From an uncultured Dehalococcoidia bacterium (GTDB lineage Bacteria; Chloroflexota; Dehalococcoidia; Lucifugimonadales; Lucifugimonadaceae): a stretch of 64,000 bases of DNA. Location: assembly GCA_913048295.1 (NCBI GenBank), contig CAJWWK010000002.1:26146-90145 (forward strand), given 5' to 3'. Positions 25,941-35,024 of the stretch are shown here, in pieces; the first letter of the stretch is position 1; each line of letters begins with the position of its first letter. The notes under the pieces are model-generated. The model was not told the DNA's origin and ran no database searches. It was given only the letters and a program-made list of their open reading frames with translations. The position numbers and the translations under genes are program-made.

Positions 25941-27053
25941 ATGAAGTTGTATCTCGCTCTCACGATCGTATCTCTCAAAATGTACTTCCGGAACAGACAG
26001 GCGCTGTTCTGGGCGCTGTTCTTCCCGCTACTGATCATGCTGATTTTCGGGATCATGAATTTCGACGGGTTCAACTCGCCCGACGTAGGCGTTTACGACG
26101 CCGCGGAAAACGATGCGTCCCGGAGTCTGATCGATTCACTGAGAGGATCCGACGGCGCGCAGGTGCTCGCCGTTTCTGTTGGCTCCCGCGAAGAGGTAAT
26201 GAACGAGCTCAAATTCGGCGAAACGCGCGCGGCGATCATCATTCCCGAAAACTTCGGAGTCCCCGGTGAATTTGCGGAACTGCAGGTCACTTACGACGAG
26301 CGCTATGCGCAGGAACGAGTAGTCATTTCAACAGTTCTCGGTCAGGTAACCGACGCACTCTTCAAAGAAGTCGCGCAGGTGCCATCCGAATACAGGGTCG
26401 AAAACTCGATCGGCATTTCTGAATCGTTCATCGAAGGACAGGGCCAGGGTTTCAAGGGCTGGCTGATTCCGGGCATAGCCGCAATGGCGATTATGCAAAC
26501 CGGTCTGTTTACGGTTGTTTTTACCCTGGTCCGGTTCAAATCGCAGGGTGTGCTACGACGCCTCAAGGCCACCCCGATCGGCGCTTCTCACTTCCTGGCA
26601 GGTCAACTCACTACCAAGGCCATCGTGGTAGTCCTGCAGACCTATGTGCTCGTTATCGTCGGAGCGCTGGTCCTGGGCGTCACTGTCGGAGGCGGAAGGC
26701 TGGCCGTATGGTTCGACCTGACGATCCTGGCCCTGCTTGGTGGGGCACTTTTCATTGCTATAGGACTTGCCGTATCGGGATGGGCAAAAAACGAGGAGAC
26801 TGCGGCACCGATAGCCAACATCATTTCAATGCCGATGATGTTCCTCTCAGGTGTGTTCTTCCCGCTATCGATAATGCCGGAATGGGTGACCAGGTGGTCG
26901 CAGTACCTGCCCCTTACCTACCTTGCCGATGGCATGCGTGCAATCACCGTCGAAGGCGCCGCGATCACCACTCTGGGCAGTGAACTGCTTGGCCTCGCGG
27001 TCTGGATAGCCATCGCCTTCGTAATTGCGACCAGGATGTTCCGCTGGGAATAG
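25941..27053 (+). CDS. ABC-2 type transporter permease
   Basis: A 370-residue inner-membrane permease. One N-terminal helix (RQALFWALFFPLLIMLIFG) is followed by a large extracytoplasmic domain (about residues 40-170). Five C-terminal helices follow, including MAIMQTGLFTVVFTLVRFKSQGVLRRLKATPI and the family loop MPMMFLSGVFFPLSIMPEWVTRWSQYLPLTYLADGMR. It is the partner of the ATPase directly upstream; exported substrate unknown. BlaI upstream might control the pair, but the inverted repeat in between makes this uncertain. Confidence 0.9.
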   Translation: MKLYLALTIVSLKMYFRNRQALFWALFFPLLIMLIFGIMNFDGFNSPDVGVYDAAENDASRSLIDSLRGSDGAQVLAVSVGSREEVMNELKFGETRAAIIIPENFGVPGEFAELQVTYDERYAQERVVISTVLGQVTDALFKEVAQVPSEYRVENSIGISESFIEGQGQGFKGWLIPGIAAMAIMQTGLFTVVFTLVRFKSQGVLRRLKATPIGASHFLAGQLTTKAIVVVLQTYVLVIVGALVLGVTVGGGRLAVWFDLTILALLGGALFIAIGLAVSGWAKNEETAAPIANIISMPMMFLSGVFFPLSIMPEWVTRWSQYLPLTYLADGMRAITVEGAAITTLGSELLGLAVWIAIAFVIATRMFRWE

Positions 27054-27056
27054 CCC

Positions 27057-27092
27057 TGCTCCTCACCCCGGCAGGGGGAGGGCCAGAGTGTG
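27057..27092 (+). repeat. Dispersed G-rich hairpin repeat (copy 4)
   Basis: Pattern CTCCTCACCCCGGCAG then GGGGAGGGCCAGAGTGTG, similar to the other copies in layout (C-rich arm, turn, G-rich arm, then an A-G-x-GTG tail). It lies 4 bases after the permease stop. The rest of 27093-27292 holds no supportable gene. Confidence 0.4.
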
Positions 27093-27292
27093 TGCCAAAC
27101 CTGTAGCCGCATTCAATACCGGTACACAGTTGCCCACGTGTCAGATAACCTACGCGAACCCGCACCAGGCGACTTAACTAAAAGAAAGCGAGCCACCGGC
27201 CCGGTGCACGGTTCCTGGCCGATGGACTCGCTCCCTGCTAATTGGTACGCTCGCCCGTATATGGCGGTTTTCTCTATTTCACCCCACTTGAT

Positions 27293-27997
27293 ATGACGAT
27301 ACAACCTGCTTCGCACAGCGCCGAGCCCGGTATTTCTGTTGGTGAACTGTCGCGACGCACGGGCGTCACCACGGCGACCATCAACTACTACGTTCGCCTC
27401 GGGGTCCTGCCATCCCCGGTAAAAACGAGCAAGACCCGCGCCATCTACCCGGCACACTTTGAGAACCTGATTTCAAGGATCAAACAGTTACAGGAAGCCG
27501 GGCTCAACCTGGCGGGCATCAAGCAGGTCGTCAACAGCGATCCGAATTCACCGCTTGCCGCGGCCATGCCGCCCGATCGATCGACAACCGCCCCTCTGCC
27601 CGCGTCCGGTCCAATTTCCATCGCGGATTTACTTGAGCAGAGCGGGTTGGAAAGCGATCTTTACGACAATCTGCTCGTCGACAATCTGATTAGAGGACCT
27701 CGGACCGGACCGGACGGCGAACCGGCTCATGACCGTCGCGACCTGTCCGCGGCGCGCGCCTACGCCAGGCTGGCGTCGTCTGGCATTCATTACGCGTTGC
27801 TCGAACGCCACACCGAATACGAACCGCTGTCGAAAGCCGAAGCCCTGTTCCTGGTCGAGCACCTGGGTGCGGCATCGACTCGGTCTCCAACCACCCAGCC
27901 CGTGCACCTCGTTGCCGCGTTCGACGCCATCAGGCGTTATCTGCGCAGCCTCCAGCTGGACGACGTGGACCCCGAGTGGCGCACCGCGAAATCGTGA
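27293..27997 (+). CDS. MerR-family transcriptional regulator
   Basis: A 234-residue regulator with the N-terminal MerR winged helix: ISVGELSRRTGVTTATINYYVRLGVLPSP, then KTRAIYPAHFENLISRIKQLQEAGLNLAGIKQVV. The C-terminal two thirds (about residues 85-234) is a poorly conserved effector region with no cysteine metal site, so it is not a metal sensor. The ATG at 27293 is preferred over the frame start at 27242. It may regulate the adjacent exporter (inference). Confidence 0.8.
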   Translation: MTIQPASHSAEPGISVGELSRRTGVTTATINYYVRLGVLPSPVKTSKTRAIYPAHFENLISRIKQLQEAGLNLAGIKQVVNSDPNSPLAAAMPPDRSTTAPLPASGPISIADLLEQSGLESDLYDNLLVDNLIRGPRTGPDGEPAHDRRDLSAARAYARLASSGIHYALLERHTEYEPLSKAEALFLVEHLGAASTRSPTTQPVHLVAAFDAIRRYLRSLQLDDVDPEWRTAKS

Positions 27998-28021
27998 GCG
28001 TTTAGCGTCGGGAGACCCCCA

Positions 28022-28417
28022 CTACTTCCGCTGATTTTTTACGTACTCGATAATCGCGGCCAGCCCATCGGGGGGTGCACCAAGTCGAATCGCTTCGGCG
28101 ACATCCTTTTCCGATTTATCGTCCTCACCAATGGCCGTGTGGGCAACTGCGCGGTTGCCGTACGCATCAGAGGCTTCTGGGTTCATCGCGATCACGCGTG
28201 TAAAGTTGTTGATCGCCTGCTCGAAATCCCCCATCGACAGGTAAGCCGTACCCAGGTTGAACTGGATCTCCTGGTTATCAGGTTCAAGCCACACTGCCTC
28301 CTCGAAGTCGGTTGCGGCACGATCCGGGAAGCCCAGTTGCGCCGATTTCAGACCACGCTGAAAAAACTCGTCGGCCGTTTGCGGTGGAAAATCGATCGGC
28401 GCACCGTCTGGCGACAT
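28022..28417 (-). CDS. TPR-repeat protein
   Basis: A 131-residue protein with about three tetratricopeptide repeats: ADEFFQRGLKSAQLGFPDRA, then LEPDNQEIQFNLGTAYLSMGDFEQAINNF and MNPEASDAYGNRAVAHTAIGEDDKSEKDV. It is probably a protein-interaction scaffold; no signal peptide or membrane segment. The ATG at 28417 is preferred; an upstream TTG would add ten residues. The frame stays open into the divergent formyltransferase gene, but that part is not real coding sequence. Confidence 0.7.
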   Translation of the reverse strand: MSPDGAPIDFPPQTADEFFQRGLKSAQLGFPDRAATDFEEAVWLEPDNQEIQFNLGTAYLSMGDFEQAINNFTRVIAMNPEASDAYGNRAVAHTAIGEDDKSEKDVAEAIRLGAPPDGLAAIIEYVKNQRK

Positions 28418-28609
28418 CCCGTCTGGCAAATCGTCTGATGACGTCAAGTTTGAAACAACCCCACGGCCCTTTATGCACCGCAAACTCGCAGTGGCGATCA
28501 CCCATGCTAACCCGCATTCATCTGTAGTTCGTGCTAAAAATAGCCATCGAACAGCATCTCGCTCGGGGTCTCGACGAGAGAAACGGCCAGGCCAGCAGCA
28601 GGAATTGAA

Positions 28610-29539
28610 ATGAATATCGTCATCATCGGCCAATCGGCATTCGGAAAATCCGTACTGGAAGCTCTCGCTGAAAGAGATGAGGACCAGGTTGTCGGCGTGT
28701 TCGCCCCGCCCAGGCGCGAAAACCGTCCCCTCGACCCCATCACCGAGGCTGCCACCGAACTGGAAGTCCCTATCTTCGAGTTCAAGCGTCTGCGCGATCA
28801 GGAAGCGATCGACAAGTTCAAGTCGCTCGAACCTGATCTGTGCGTGATGGCGTTCGTTACCGATATCGTGCCAATGGAGATGATCGACTGCCCCTCGCTG
28901 GGCACAATCCAGTACCACCCGTCCCTGCTTCCTTTGCACCGGGGCCCCAGCTCGATCAACTGGCCGATAATTTACGGTGAAACCGAAACCGGCCTCACAA
29001 TTTTCTGGCCCGACAAGGGGCTCGACACCGGACCGGTACTCATGCAAAAAAATGCCGAAATCGAACCCGATGAGACGCTAGGTAGCCTCTACTTCAACAA
29101 GCTTTACCCGCTCGGCGTCGAGGCGTTAATCGAATCCGTTGACCTGGTCAGGACCGGCAACGCCCCGAAGATCGTCCAGGATGAATCGAAGGCGACCTAT
29201 GAAGGATGGTGCAAGGCTGAAGATGTCGATGTCGACTGGTCAGCCTCAACGTCCGCCGTATTCAACATGATTCGCGGAGCCGATCCCCAGCCGGGTGCCA
29301 ACACCACTTTCAACGGAACTAGGGTGTCGCTCTACGACGCTTCGCTCTCCGCACCATCATCCAGCAAGCCTGCCGAAACGGGGCTGCTGCTCGCATCAGG
29401 TGAATCGGGAATCACCATCTCGACCGGCGACGGATCTGTAAACATCGGTCGTTTGAAAACCGCGGGCCGAAAAAAGGTCAGCGCCGCCGAGTGGACCGAA
29501 TCGGCCGGCGCAAAAATCGGCGACAGCTTCGGGAGCTAG
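28610..29539 (+). CDS. Formyltransferase, 10-formyl-THF dehydrogenase N-domain-like
   Basis: A 309-residue folate-dependent formyltransferase/hydrolase. Key motifs are YHPSLLPLHRGPSSINWPII (catalytic His and preceding Gln-Tyr) and GLTIFWPDKGLDTGPVLMQK (catalytic Asp in GLDTG). The IFWPDKGLDTG wording is closer to the hydrolase domain of 10-formyltetrahydrofolate dehydrogenase (ALDH1L) than to methionyl-tRNA formyltransferase. No aldehyde dehydrogenase domain is fused. A Fmt-C-like domain occupies residues about 205-305. It may release formate from 10-formyl-THF or formylate an amino sugar; context gives no partner. Confidence 0.75.
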   Translation: MNIVIIGQSAFGKSVLEALAERDEDQVVGVFAPPRRENRPLDPITEAATELEVPIFEFKRLRDQEAIDKFKSLEPDLCVMAFVTDIVPMEMIDCPSLGTIQYHPSLLPLHRGPSSINWPIIYGETETGLTIFWPDKGLDTGPVLMQKNAEIEPDETLGSLYFNKLYPLGVEALIESVDLVRTGNAPKIVQDESKATYEGWCKAEDVDVDWSASTSAVFNMIRGADPQPGANTTFNGTRVSLYDASLSAPSSSKPAETGLLLASGESGITISTGDGSVNIGRLKTAGRKKVSAAEWTESAGAKIGDSFGS

Positions 29540-29551
29540 CCACAACTCTGG

Positions 29552-30466
29552 CTATCCAGAAACTCCCAGGAACCCACAGATCAGATCGTTAACCTGGTCG
29601 GGATTATCGAGCAGCGGCACATGCGCTGAATTTTCAATCACATGCATAACCGCGTTAGGCGCCAGCCGGGCCAACCGGTGGCCATGCTCGATCGGAAACA
29701 ATCCGTCTTGTGCGCCCCATATCACCAGCATTGGGTTGTTGATCGATGCCAGCTCTTCGTCCGTGAAAATCGATTTCTGGCCGCTCAAACCTGTAATCAC
29801 CGATAAACTCGACGCCATCCCACTCGCGTGACCACTCGCCAGCGTCACGTCGTACGCATACTGCTTGTATGCGCCGGCGTCTTCAAAATCGGTATTCACA
29901 ACTTCCACTGCTTTGAAGTAGTTATCCTGCCCCCACCTGTTGGGTCGCAGGACCAGTCGTCGTATCAATGGCACGGTCCCCAGTCTGAAAATCCAGGCGA
30001 TGTCCTTGCCCAGGCCAGCTGAATCAATCACGACCATCCGGTTAAAGCGGTCCGAGTTGGCCAACGCCAGGGCCAGTGTCGCCTGCGCGCCCATCGAAAG
30101 CGCCACAACGTCAACCCGGCCCAGGCCAAGGACATCCATGAAGCCGGTCAAATACCGTACGAGCGAATCGTTTAGCGGCGATTCGAACGGCTCCTGGCTC
30201 GACAGGCCGAAGACCGGATGATCGGGGACGATTACGCGGTGAGTCTTCACAAGCACTTCAATCTGCCTGAACCAGATTGCCGATCCCGCGCCGCCGCCGT
30301 GGAGTAGCAGCACGGTGGGCCCATCTCCATAATCGAGATAGTGGATTCGCCGACCGTCAACTTCCAGGTATTCCCCCCGGTACTCCAACCCTGCTCGTTC
30401 GAGCAACGCCGACATGCTTGCAAATATCTGTTGTTCCGCAGGGTCAAGTTCGCGCTGATGATTCAT
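29552..30466 (-). CDS. Alpha/beta-fold hydrolase
   Basis: A 304-residue serine hydrolase. The oxyanion loop is LLHGGGAGSAIWFRQ, the nucleophile elbow is VVALSMGAQATLA (Ser in x-S-M-G), the acid is in VIWGAQDGLFPIEHG and the catalytic His is in IENSAHVPLLDNPDQV. The pattern resembles the meta-cleavage-product/BphD and esterase group. The substrate is not determinable. It is divergent from mutS2. Confidence 0.82.
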   Translation of the reverse strand: MNHQRELDPAEQQIFASMSALLERAGLEYRGEYLEVDGRRIHYLDYGDGPTVLLLHGGGAGSAIWFRQIEVLVKTHRVIVPDHPVFGLSSQEPFESPLNDSLVRYLTGFMDVLGLGRVDVVALSMGAQATLALALANSDRFNRMVVIDSAGLGKDIAWIFRLGTVPLIRRLVLRPNRWGQDNYFKAVEVVNTDFEDAGAYKQYAYDVTLASGHASGMASSLSVITGLSGQKSIFTDEELASINNPMLVIWGAQDGLFPIEHGHRLARLAPNAVMHVIENSAHVPLLDNPDQVNDLICGFLGVSG

Positions 30467-30605
30467 GTGGCTTCGATGGGACTCATCTGTTCCGTGGGTT
30501 GTGAGGGCAATGTGAATGTATTCATATTCACACGGGCCCGGAGTATAAACCCGAAGAAAATCCAGAGAAAACGCGACTGATTCGACCTACAATCGTCCTC
30601 ACGCG

Positions 30606-33059
30606 ATGAAAAAGCATTCCGACATAAACAACCCGAACGCGGATACCGACTCACGCTGCTCGGAAATTGCGACCGAACTGAGCCTTCAACGCCAGGCATG
30701 GGAACTACTGGAGTTCACGAACATCCGCGAACTCCTCGCCGCACGCACGCGCTTCTTCATGTCTCGAGAAATGGCGATCGAGGCCGAACCTCTCATTCAT
30801 CTTGAAGATGTCGAACGATTGCAGGATGAAACTGCACAGGCAGCGCTGATGCTGTCGACTGTGGGCGATATCGGACTCGTCGGAGCGCTCGACCCCCGCG
30901 ATCTCCTGCGGCGCGCAGCGATCGATGGGATGTTGACCGGAGAGGAGGCCGTCTCGATCCTGCTCCTGCTCGATTCCATCTGGACTGCCCGAAATACGGT
31001 CATGTCGATGAAAGGCAAAGCAGCGCTGCTGGAAGGCATCGCGGCCGACATTCCCGATCTACGCGAATTGAGCAAAGAGGTTTTCAAATCGATCTCAGAG
31101 CGCGGCGAAGTACTCGATTCAGCCACCCCAAAGCTCGCCCGGCTCCGGGCCAACGTAAGCAAGACGTTCCTCAGGGTAATGCGGGCAATGGAGCGGATCG
31201 CAAACAGTAGAAGCGTCAAGCCTTCACTCCAATCAGGTGCCATTGCCACCCGGGGCGACCGACTGGTGTTGGAAGTGAGAGCCGATGCCAGGGAGTCGGT
31301 TCCAGGAATCGTTCACGATGTATCGGGCAGCGGATCGACCCTGTTTGTAGAACCATTTAAGGCGGTCGAACTCTGCAACACATGGCGAGAAACCGCAGCG
31401 GAAGCACAGCGAGAGGAAGAACGAATCCTCCGCCGCGTATCGCGTCTCATCGGCGATCGGGAGACCGAAGCGCTGATAGCCGTCGAAACGGCAGCGGCCA
31501 TCGACTACATCGCCGCCCGCGCCCGACTCTCGGCTTCAATGAAAGCCCGCCGGGCCGAAACGATGCCGCCCGGTTCCGACAACGTGGTAAACCTTGTCGG
31601 CGCACGACACCCCTTATTGGGCAATGACGCCGTGCCGATCACCATCAACATCGGACCCGGCTTCCGTGGCCTGGTTATCACCGGCCCGAACACCGGCGGC
31701 AAGACCGTGGCAATAAAGACGATTGGACTATTCGCGTTGATGCACCAGTCTGGGATGCAGCTACCCCTTGAAGACGGCTCAATCGCGATTTTCGACGCGG
31801 TGTACGCAGACATCGGAGATGCACAGTCGATCGAGCGGTCCGTCTCGACTTTCTCCTCACACATGGGTCGGGTGATCCAGATTCTTCTCGAGGCAACTCC
31901 AAATTCGCTGATACTTCTCGACGAACTCGGTACCGGCACCGATCCCGAGGAAGGTTCGGCTCTCGCAAGGGCAGTTCTATCTCATGCGGCCGCCTACGAT
32001 ATGCCGATCGCGGTAACTTCTCACTACCGGGCGGTTGCCGAGTACGCCGCCGAATCCGACGAGCTCGCCAACGCCTCTGTCGAACTTAACCCCGACACCA
32101 TGCTGCCCACTTACCAGATACTCATGGGAATTCCGGGGCGAAGCTACGCAATTCACGTCGCGAGACACCTCGGCATGCCACACGACGTTCTCGAAGACGC
32201 CCAGTCGATGATGGATCCGCGTCGTGCCAAGGCCGAAAACATTCTGCAACAGTTGCAGCGAGAGAGAGAAGAAGTCAGTCGGATCCGACAGGAAGCCGAA
32301 ACCGCCGGGATCGAGGCCGAGGCGGCAAGGCGTGACCTGCAGAGCAAACTCAGCAACGTGACGCGTGCCCAGGAAGACATGATCGAAAAAGCGCGCTTGG
32401 AACTTCGGCGGGAAACGGACGAGATACGCAGAAGCCTGAGGCAGATAGTCGGCAAAGCCCGCAACGACAACGACCTCGCCACGGCACAACGGGCAATCGG
32501 GCGAATTCGCAATCAGTTCTCAGATCCGACATGGCTGCCCGTTGCTCCACCACCTGATGCCGAACCAACCGATAGCCCCGATTCGAATCGACCCCTCGAA
32601 GTGGGTGATCAGGTCGAAATCAAGGGATTGGACGTGAATGCCACGGTTGTCGGGATGGCAGAGGACGGTGTGGTCGAGTTGAAGATGGGCAACGCTCGCA
32701 TCGAACTGAACAAACGACAGCTCCGGCGCGTCAGTAGTCCCGAAGCGTCAGGTAAGTCCCCGGACAATTCTGATGACGCACCCGGTGTAACCGTCGACAC
32801 TGTCAAAACTGCAGAAAATACTGGTGAGATCGATGTCCGCGGCACACGCGTCTACGAGGCGGAAGAACTGGTAAAGCAGTTCGTGGACAACGCCTCACTA
32901 CAGGGTATGACCAGCATTCGTATCATTCACGGAACAGGCACCGGCGCATTAAGGGAGGCTGTCAGAGAACTTCTTGCGAAACATTCGCTTGTCGCCTCGT
33001 TCAGTGCCGCAACCCGCGACCGCGGCGGCAACGGAGCCACCCTGGTCGACCTGGCGTGA
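30606..33059 (+). CDS. mutS2: MutS2 (Smr-containing ribosome rescue / recombination ATPase)
   Basis: An 817-residue MutS2. The clamp and core precede the ATPase with Walker A TGPNTGGKTVAIKTIG (near residue 360), Walker B SLILLDELGTGTDPEEGSALA and the His switch TSHY. A long coiled coil follows (residues about 520-640), then a KOW-like segment (VGDQVEIKGLDVNATVVGM) and a C-terminal Smr domain from about residue 738 (EIDVRGTRVYEAEE, IIHGTGTGALREAV). MutS2 acts in suppression of homologous recombination and in rescue of collided ribosomes in other bacteria. Confidence 0.95.
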   Translation: MKKHSDINNPNADTDSRCSEIATELSLQRQAWELLEFTNIRELLAARTRFFMSREMAIEAEPLIHLEDVERLQDETAQAALMLSTVGDIGLVGALDPRDLLRRAAIDGMLTGEEAVSILLLLDSIWTARNTVMSMKGKAALLEGIAADIPDLRELSKEVFKSISERGEVLDSATPKLARLRANVSKTFLRVMRAMERIANSRSVKPSLQSGAIATRGDRLVLEVRADARESVPGIVHDVSGSGSTLFVEPFKAVELCNTWRETAAEAQREEERILRRVSRLIGDRETEALIAVETAAAIDYIAARARLSASMKARRAETMPPGSDNVVNLVGARHPLLGNDAVPITINIGPGFRGLVITGPNTGGKTVAIKTIGLFALMHQSGMQLPLEDGSIAIFDAVYADIGDAQSIERSVSTFSSHMGRVIQILLEATPNSLILLDELGTGTDPEEGSALARAVLSHAAAYDMPIAVTSHYRAVAEYAAESDELANASVELNPDTMLPTYQILMGIPGRSYAIHVARHLGMPHDVLEDAQSMMDPRRAKAENILQQLQREREEVSRIRQEAETAGIEAEAARRDLQSKLSNVTRAQEDMIEKARLELRRETDEIRRSLRQIVGKARNDNDLATAQRAIGRIRNQFSDPTWLPVAPPPDAEPTDSPDSNRPLEVGDQVEIKGLDVNATVVGMAEDGVVELKMGNARIELNKRQLRRVSSPEASGKSPDNSDDAPGVTVDTVKTAENTGEIDVRGTRVYEAEELVKQFVDNASLQGMTSIRIIHGTGTGALREAVRELLAKHSLVASFSAATRDRGGNGATLVDLA

Positions 33060-33147
33060 TCTACCCGATCCTCCACCAACGGCCGGCCTACCTCCCCGAA
33101 ATCAACCAGCTTTCTGCGCCTAGAACTAACGCCAACTCACTGCGCTA

Positions 33148-33192
33148 TCCCCCTCCTTCCGGAGGGGTTTAGGGGAGGGTAGATTGCAGCGG
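33148..33192 (+). repeat. Dispersed G-rich hairpin repeat (copy 5)
   Basis: Perfect stem CCCCTCC-TTCC-GGAGGGG followed by TTTAGGGGAGGGTAGATTGC. The last 22 bases match the copy at 14862. It lies in the 548-base gap between the convergent mutS2 and hemL genes. Confidence 0.75.
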
Positions 33193-33321
33193 CGATTTGC
33201 TAACGCCAGTCATCTGGCAAGCACGAATGTGCGCCCGGAGCATAACGCCAGCCCTCACCGGTTCAACATCACCGAATCGGCCAACTCCACTCATGTCGGC
33301 GGTAACGTCGCACGCGACACG

Positions 33322-33360
33322 CGTAAATGCCCTCCTTGCCGGGCAAGGAGGGCATTTACG
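33322..33360. repeat. 39-base near-perfect palindrome
   Basis: CGTAAATGCCCTCCTTGCC (33322-33340) is exactly complementary to the 19 bases at 33342-33360 with a single G between. It would form a very strong hairpin or cruciform. It is not followed by a T-run on either strand, so a standard intrinsic terminator is not indicated, though its place between convergent genes would suit bidirectional termination. The rest of this gap (33193-33607) contains no supportable gene. Confidence 0.8.
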
Positions 33361-33607
33361 ACTTCTGGCCACCCGCTCAGAACCTGCTGAGGGGGGAAAG
33401 CCTGATGCGCTGTTCAATTCGTTCTCAAGAACCCGAGGCGAAAAGGTGACCTTCGCCAGAGACAGGTAAAACACAAAGCAGGATTCACGAAATCAAGGGA
33501 CGCACAAAGCAAAAACGTCACCTGCGTGATCACACACAGAGATGGCGTTAGCGAATTGCGACACTGGCCCGCTATCTCCAAAAAGCCGAATCCGCGGGCA
33601 CCCGGAA

Positions 33608-34888
33608 CTACGCTGGTAGCGACTTTTTCACCGCGTCGAGCGTTTGCTCGATATCGGCATCGGTATGTGCAGTTGAAACGAACCATGCCTCGAACTGCGA
33701 TGGTGGTAGGTATACACCGTTGTCAACCATGCCATGGAAGAAAGCACCGAACGCCTCCCGATCGGTCGCAGAAGCAGTTCTCATGTCGAAAACCGGGTTC
33801 CCGGTGAAGAATACCGTCAACAATCCACACACCCGGTTGACCGCCGCCTGAACCCCCGAAGCATCGAACACCCCTATCAGCCCATCGGCGAGCTTATCGG
33901 TGGTTGCCCGTAGCCCCTCGTACACTCCCGGCTTCGACAATTCATCGATAGTCGCGATACCGGCAGCCATTGCCACTGGATTCCCTGAGAGCGTCCCGGC
34001 CTGGTACATCGGACCCAGCGGAGCCACCTCTGACATGATCTCCGCACTTGCACCGTACGCGCCGACCGGAAAGCCGCCGCCGACTATCTTGCCCAGGCAT
34101 GTGATATCGGGCATGACCCCGTAAACGGCCTGCGCACCACCCAGCGAAACGCGGAATCCTGAAATAACTTCGTCGAAAATCAGTAACACCCCGTGTTCCC
34201 TCGTCAGCTCCCGCAATTCTTCAAGAAATCCTGGTTCGGGGGTGACCACGCCCATGTTTCCCGCGATCGGCTCCACAATCACCGCGGCCACTTCACCAGT
34301 ATTCGCCTGGAGCAAGAGCCGCACCGAATCGACATCGTTGAACTCAGCCACCAGCGTGCTCGCGGCATATTCGGGATGAACACCCGCTGACGAAGCGATG
34401 CCCTGGTTCGCCAACCCTGAACCGGCCTCGACCAGCAAGGCGTCCTCGTGACCGTGGTACCCACCGTTGAATTTCAGAATCTTGCTGCGACCCGTTCTGG
34501 CCCTCGCAAGCCTCAGGGCCGACATAGTCGCCTCAGTGCCTGAACTTACGAACCGAATCACCTCAATCGACGGCACCGCGTCGATGACCCGTCTGGCCAT
34601 CTCGACCTCGAGCTCGGTCGGAGCACCGAACGATGTACCTGACCGGGTGGCCTCGACGGCAGCATCTATAACTGCCGGGTGAGCGTGACCGAGGATCATC
34701 GGGCCCCAGGAGCAAACATAGTCGATCAACTCATTGTCATCGACGTCCCAGATGCGCGATCCTGATGCCTTTTTTAAAAAAAGCGGATCGCCGCCTACTG
34801 AGTCCCAGGCGCGGGCAGGGCTGTTAACTCCGCCGGGAATCAGTTTTTGAGCGTTGGAATAAAGCTGGGCTGACCGGGCACGGGTCAA
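33608..34888 (-). CDS. hemL: Glutamate-1-semialdehyde 2,1-aminomutase
   Basis: PLP enzyme making 5-aminolevulinate in the C5 tetrapyrrole route. The 426-residue protein has LIPGGVNSPARAWDSVGGDP at the N-terminus, RFVSSGTEATMSALRLARA, FNGGYHGHEDALL, LIFDEVISGFR (PLP Asp) and the lysine in CLGKIVGGGFPVGAYG. TTG start at 34888 is supported by a GGAGG site 6 bases upstream on the minus strand. hemA lies 136 bases upstream in the same direction, with a terminator in between. Confidence 0.95.
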   Translation of the reverse strand: MTRARSAQLYSNAQKLIPGGVNSPARAWDSVGGDPLFLKKASGSRIWDVDDNELIDYVCSWGPMILGHAHPAVIDAAVEATRSGTSFGAPTELEVEMARRVIDAVPSIEVIRFVSSGTEATMSALRLARARTGRSKILKFNGGYHGHEDALLVEAGSGLANQGIASSAGVHPEYAASTLVAEFNDVDSVRLLLQANTGEVAAVIVEPIAGNMGVVTPEPGFLEELRELTREHGVLLIFDEVISGFRVSLGGAQAVYGVMPDITCLGKIVGGGFPVGAYGASAEIMSEVAPLGPMYQAGTLSGNPVAMAAGIATIDELSKPGVYEGLRATTDKLADGLIGVFDASGVQAAVNRVCGLLTVFFTGNPVFDMRTASATDREAFGAFFHGMVDNGVYLPPSQFEAWFVSTAHTDADIEQTLDAVKKSLPA

Positions 34889-34960
34889 TTGAATCCTCCG
34901 GAATCATCTATCAAGCGAACGCTAGCGCGTATCGAAAGCAGGCAGAAAGTATTCTGGCGC

Positions 34961-34987
34961 GAAAAGAGGCACCGCAACAGTGCCTCT
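34961..34987 (-). terminator. Intrinsic terminator between hemA and hemL
   Basis: Read on the minus strand: AGAGGCAC (34987-34980), loop TGTTGCG, GTGCCTCT (34972-34965), running into TTTT-C. An 8-bp perfect stem with a short U-tract, 38 bases after the hemA stop. It would separate hemA and hemL expression or act as an attenuator. Confidence 0.65.
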
Positions 34988-35024
34988 AAAACAGATTTAG
35001 GCCAATCTGGCCCTGAAGCTGTGA

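Noticed and set aside
28418..29047. N-terminal extension of the TPR frame
   Set aside because: It runs antisense through the formyltransferase gene and has no TPR-like or other coding character.
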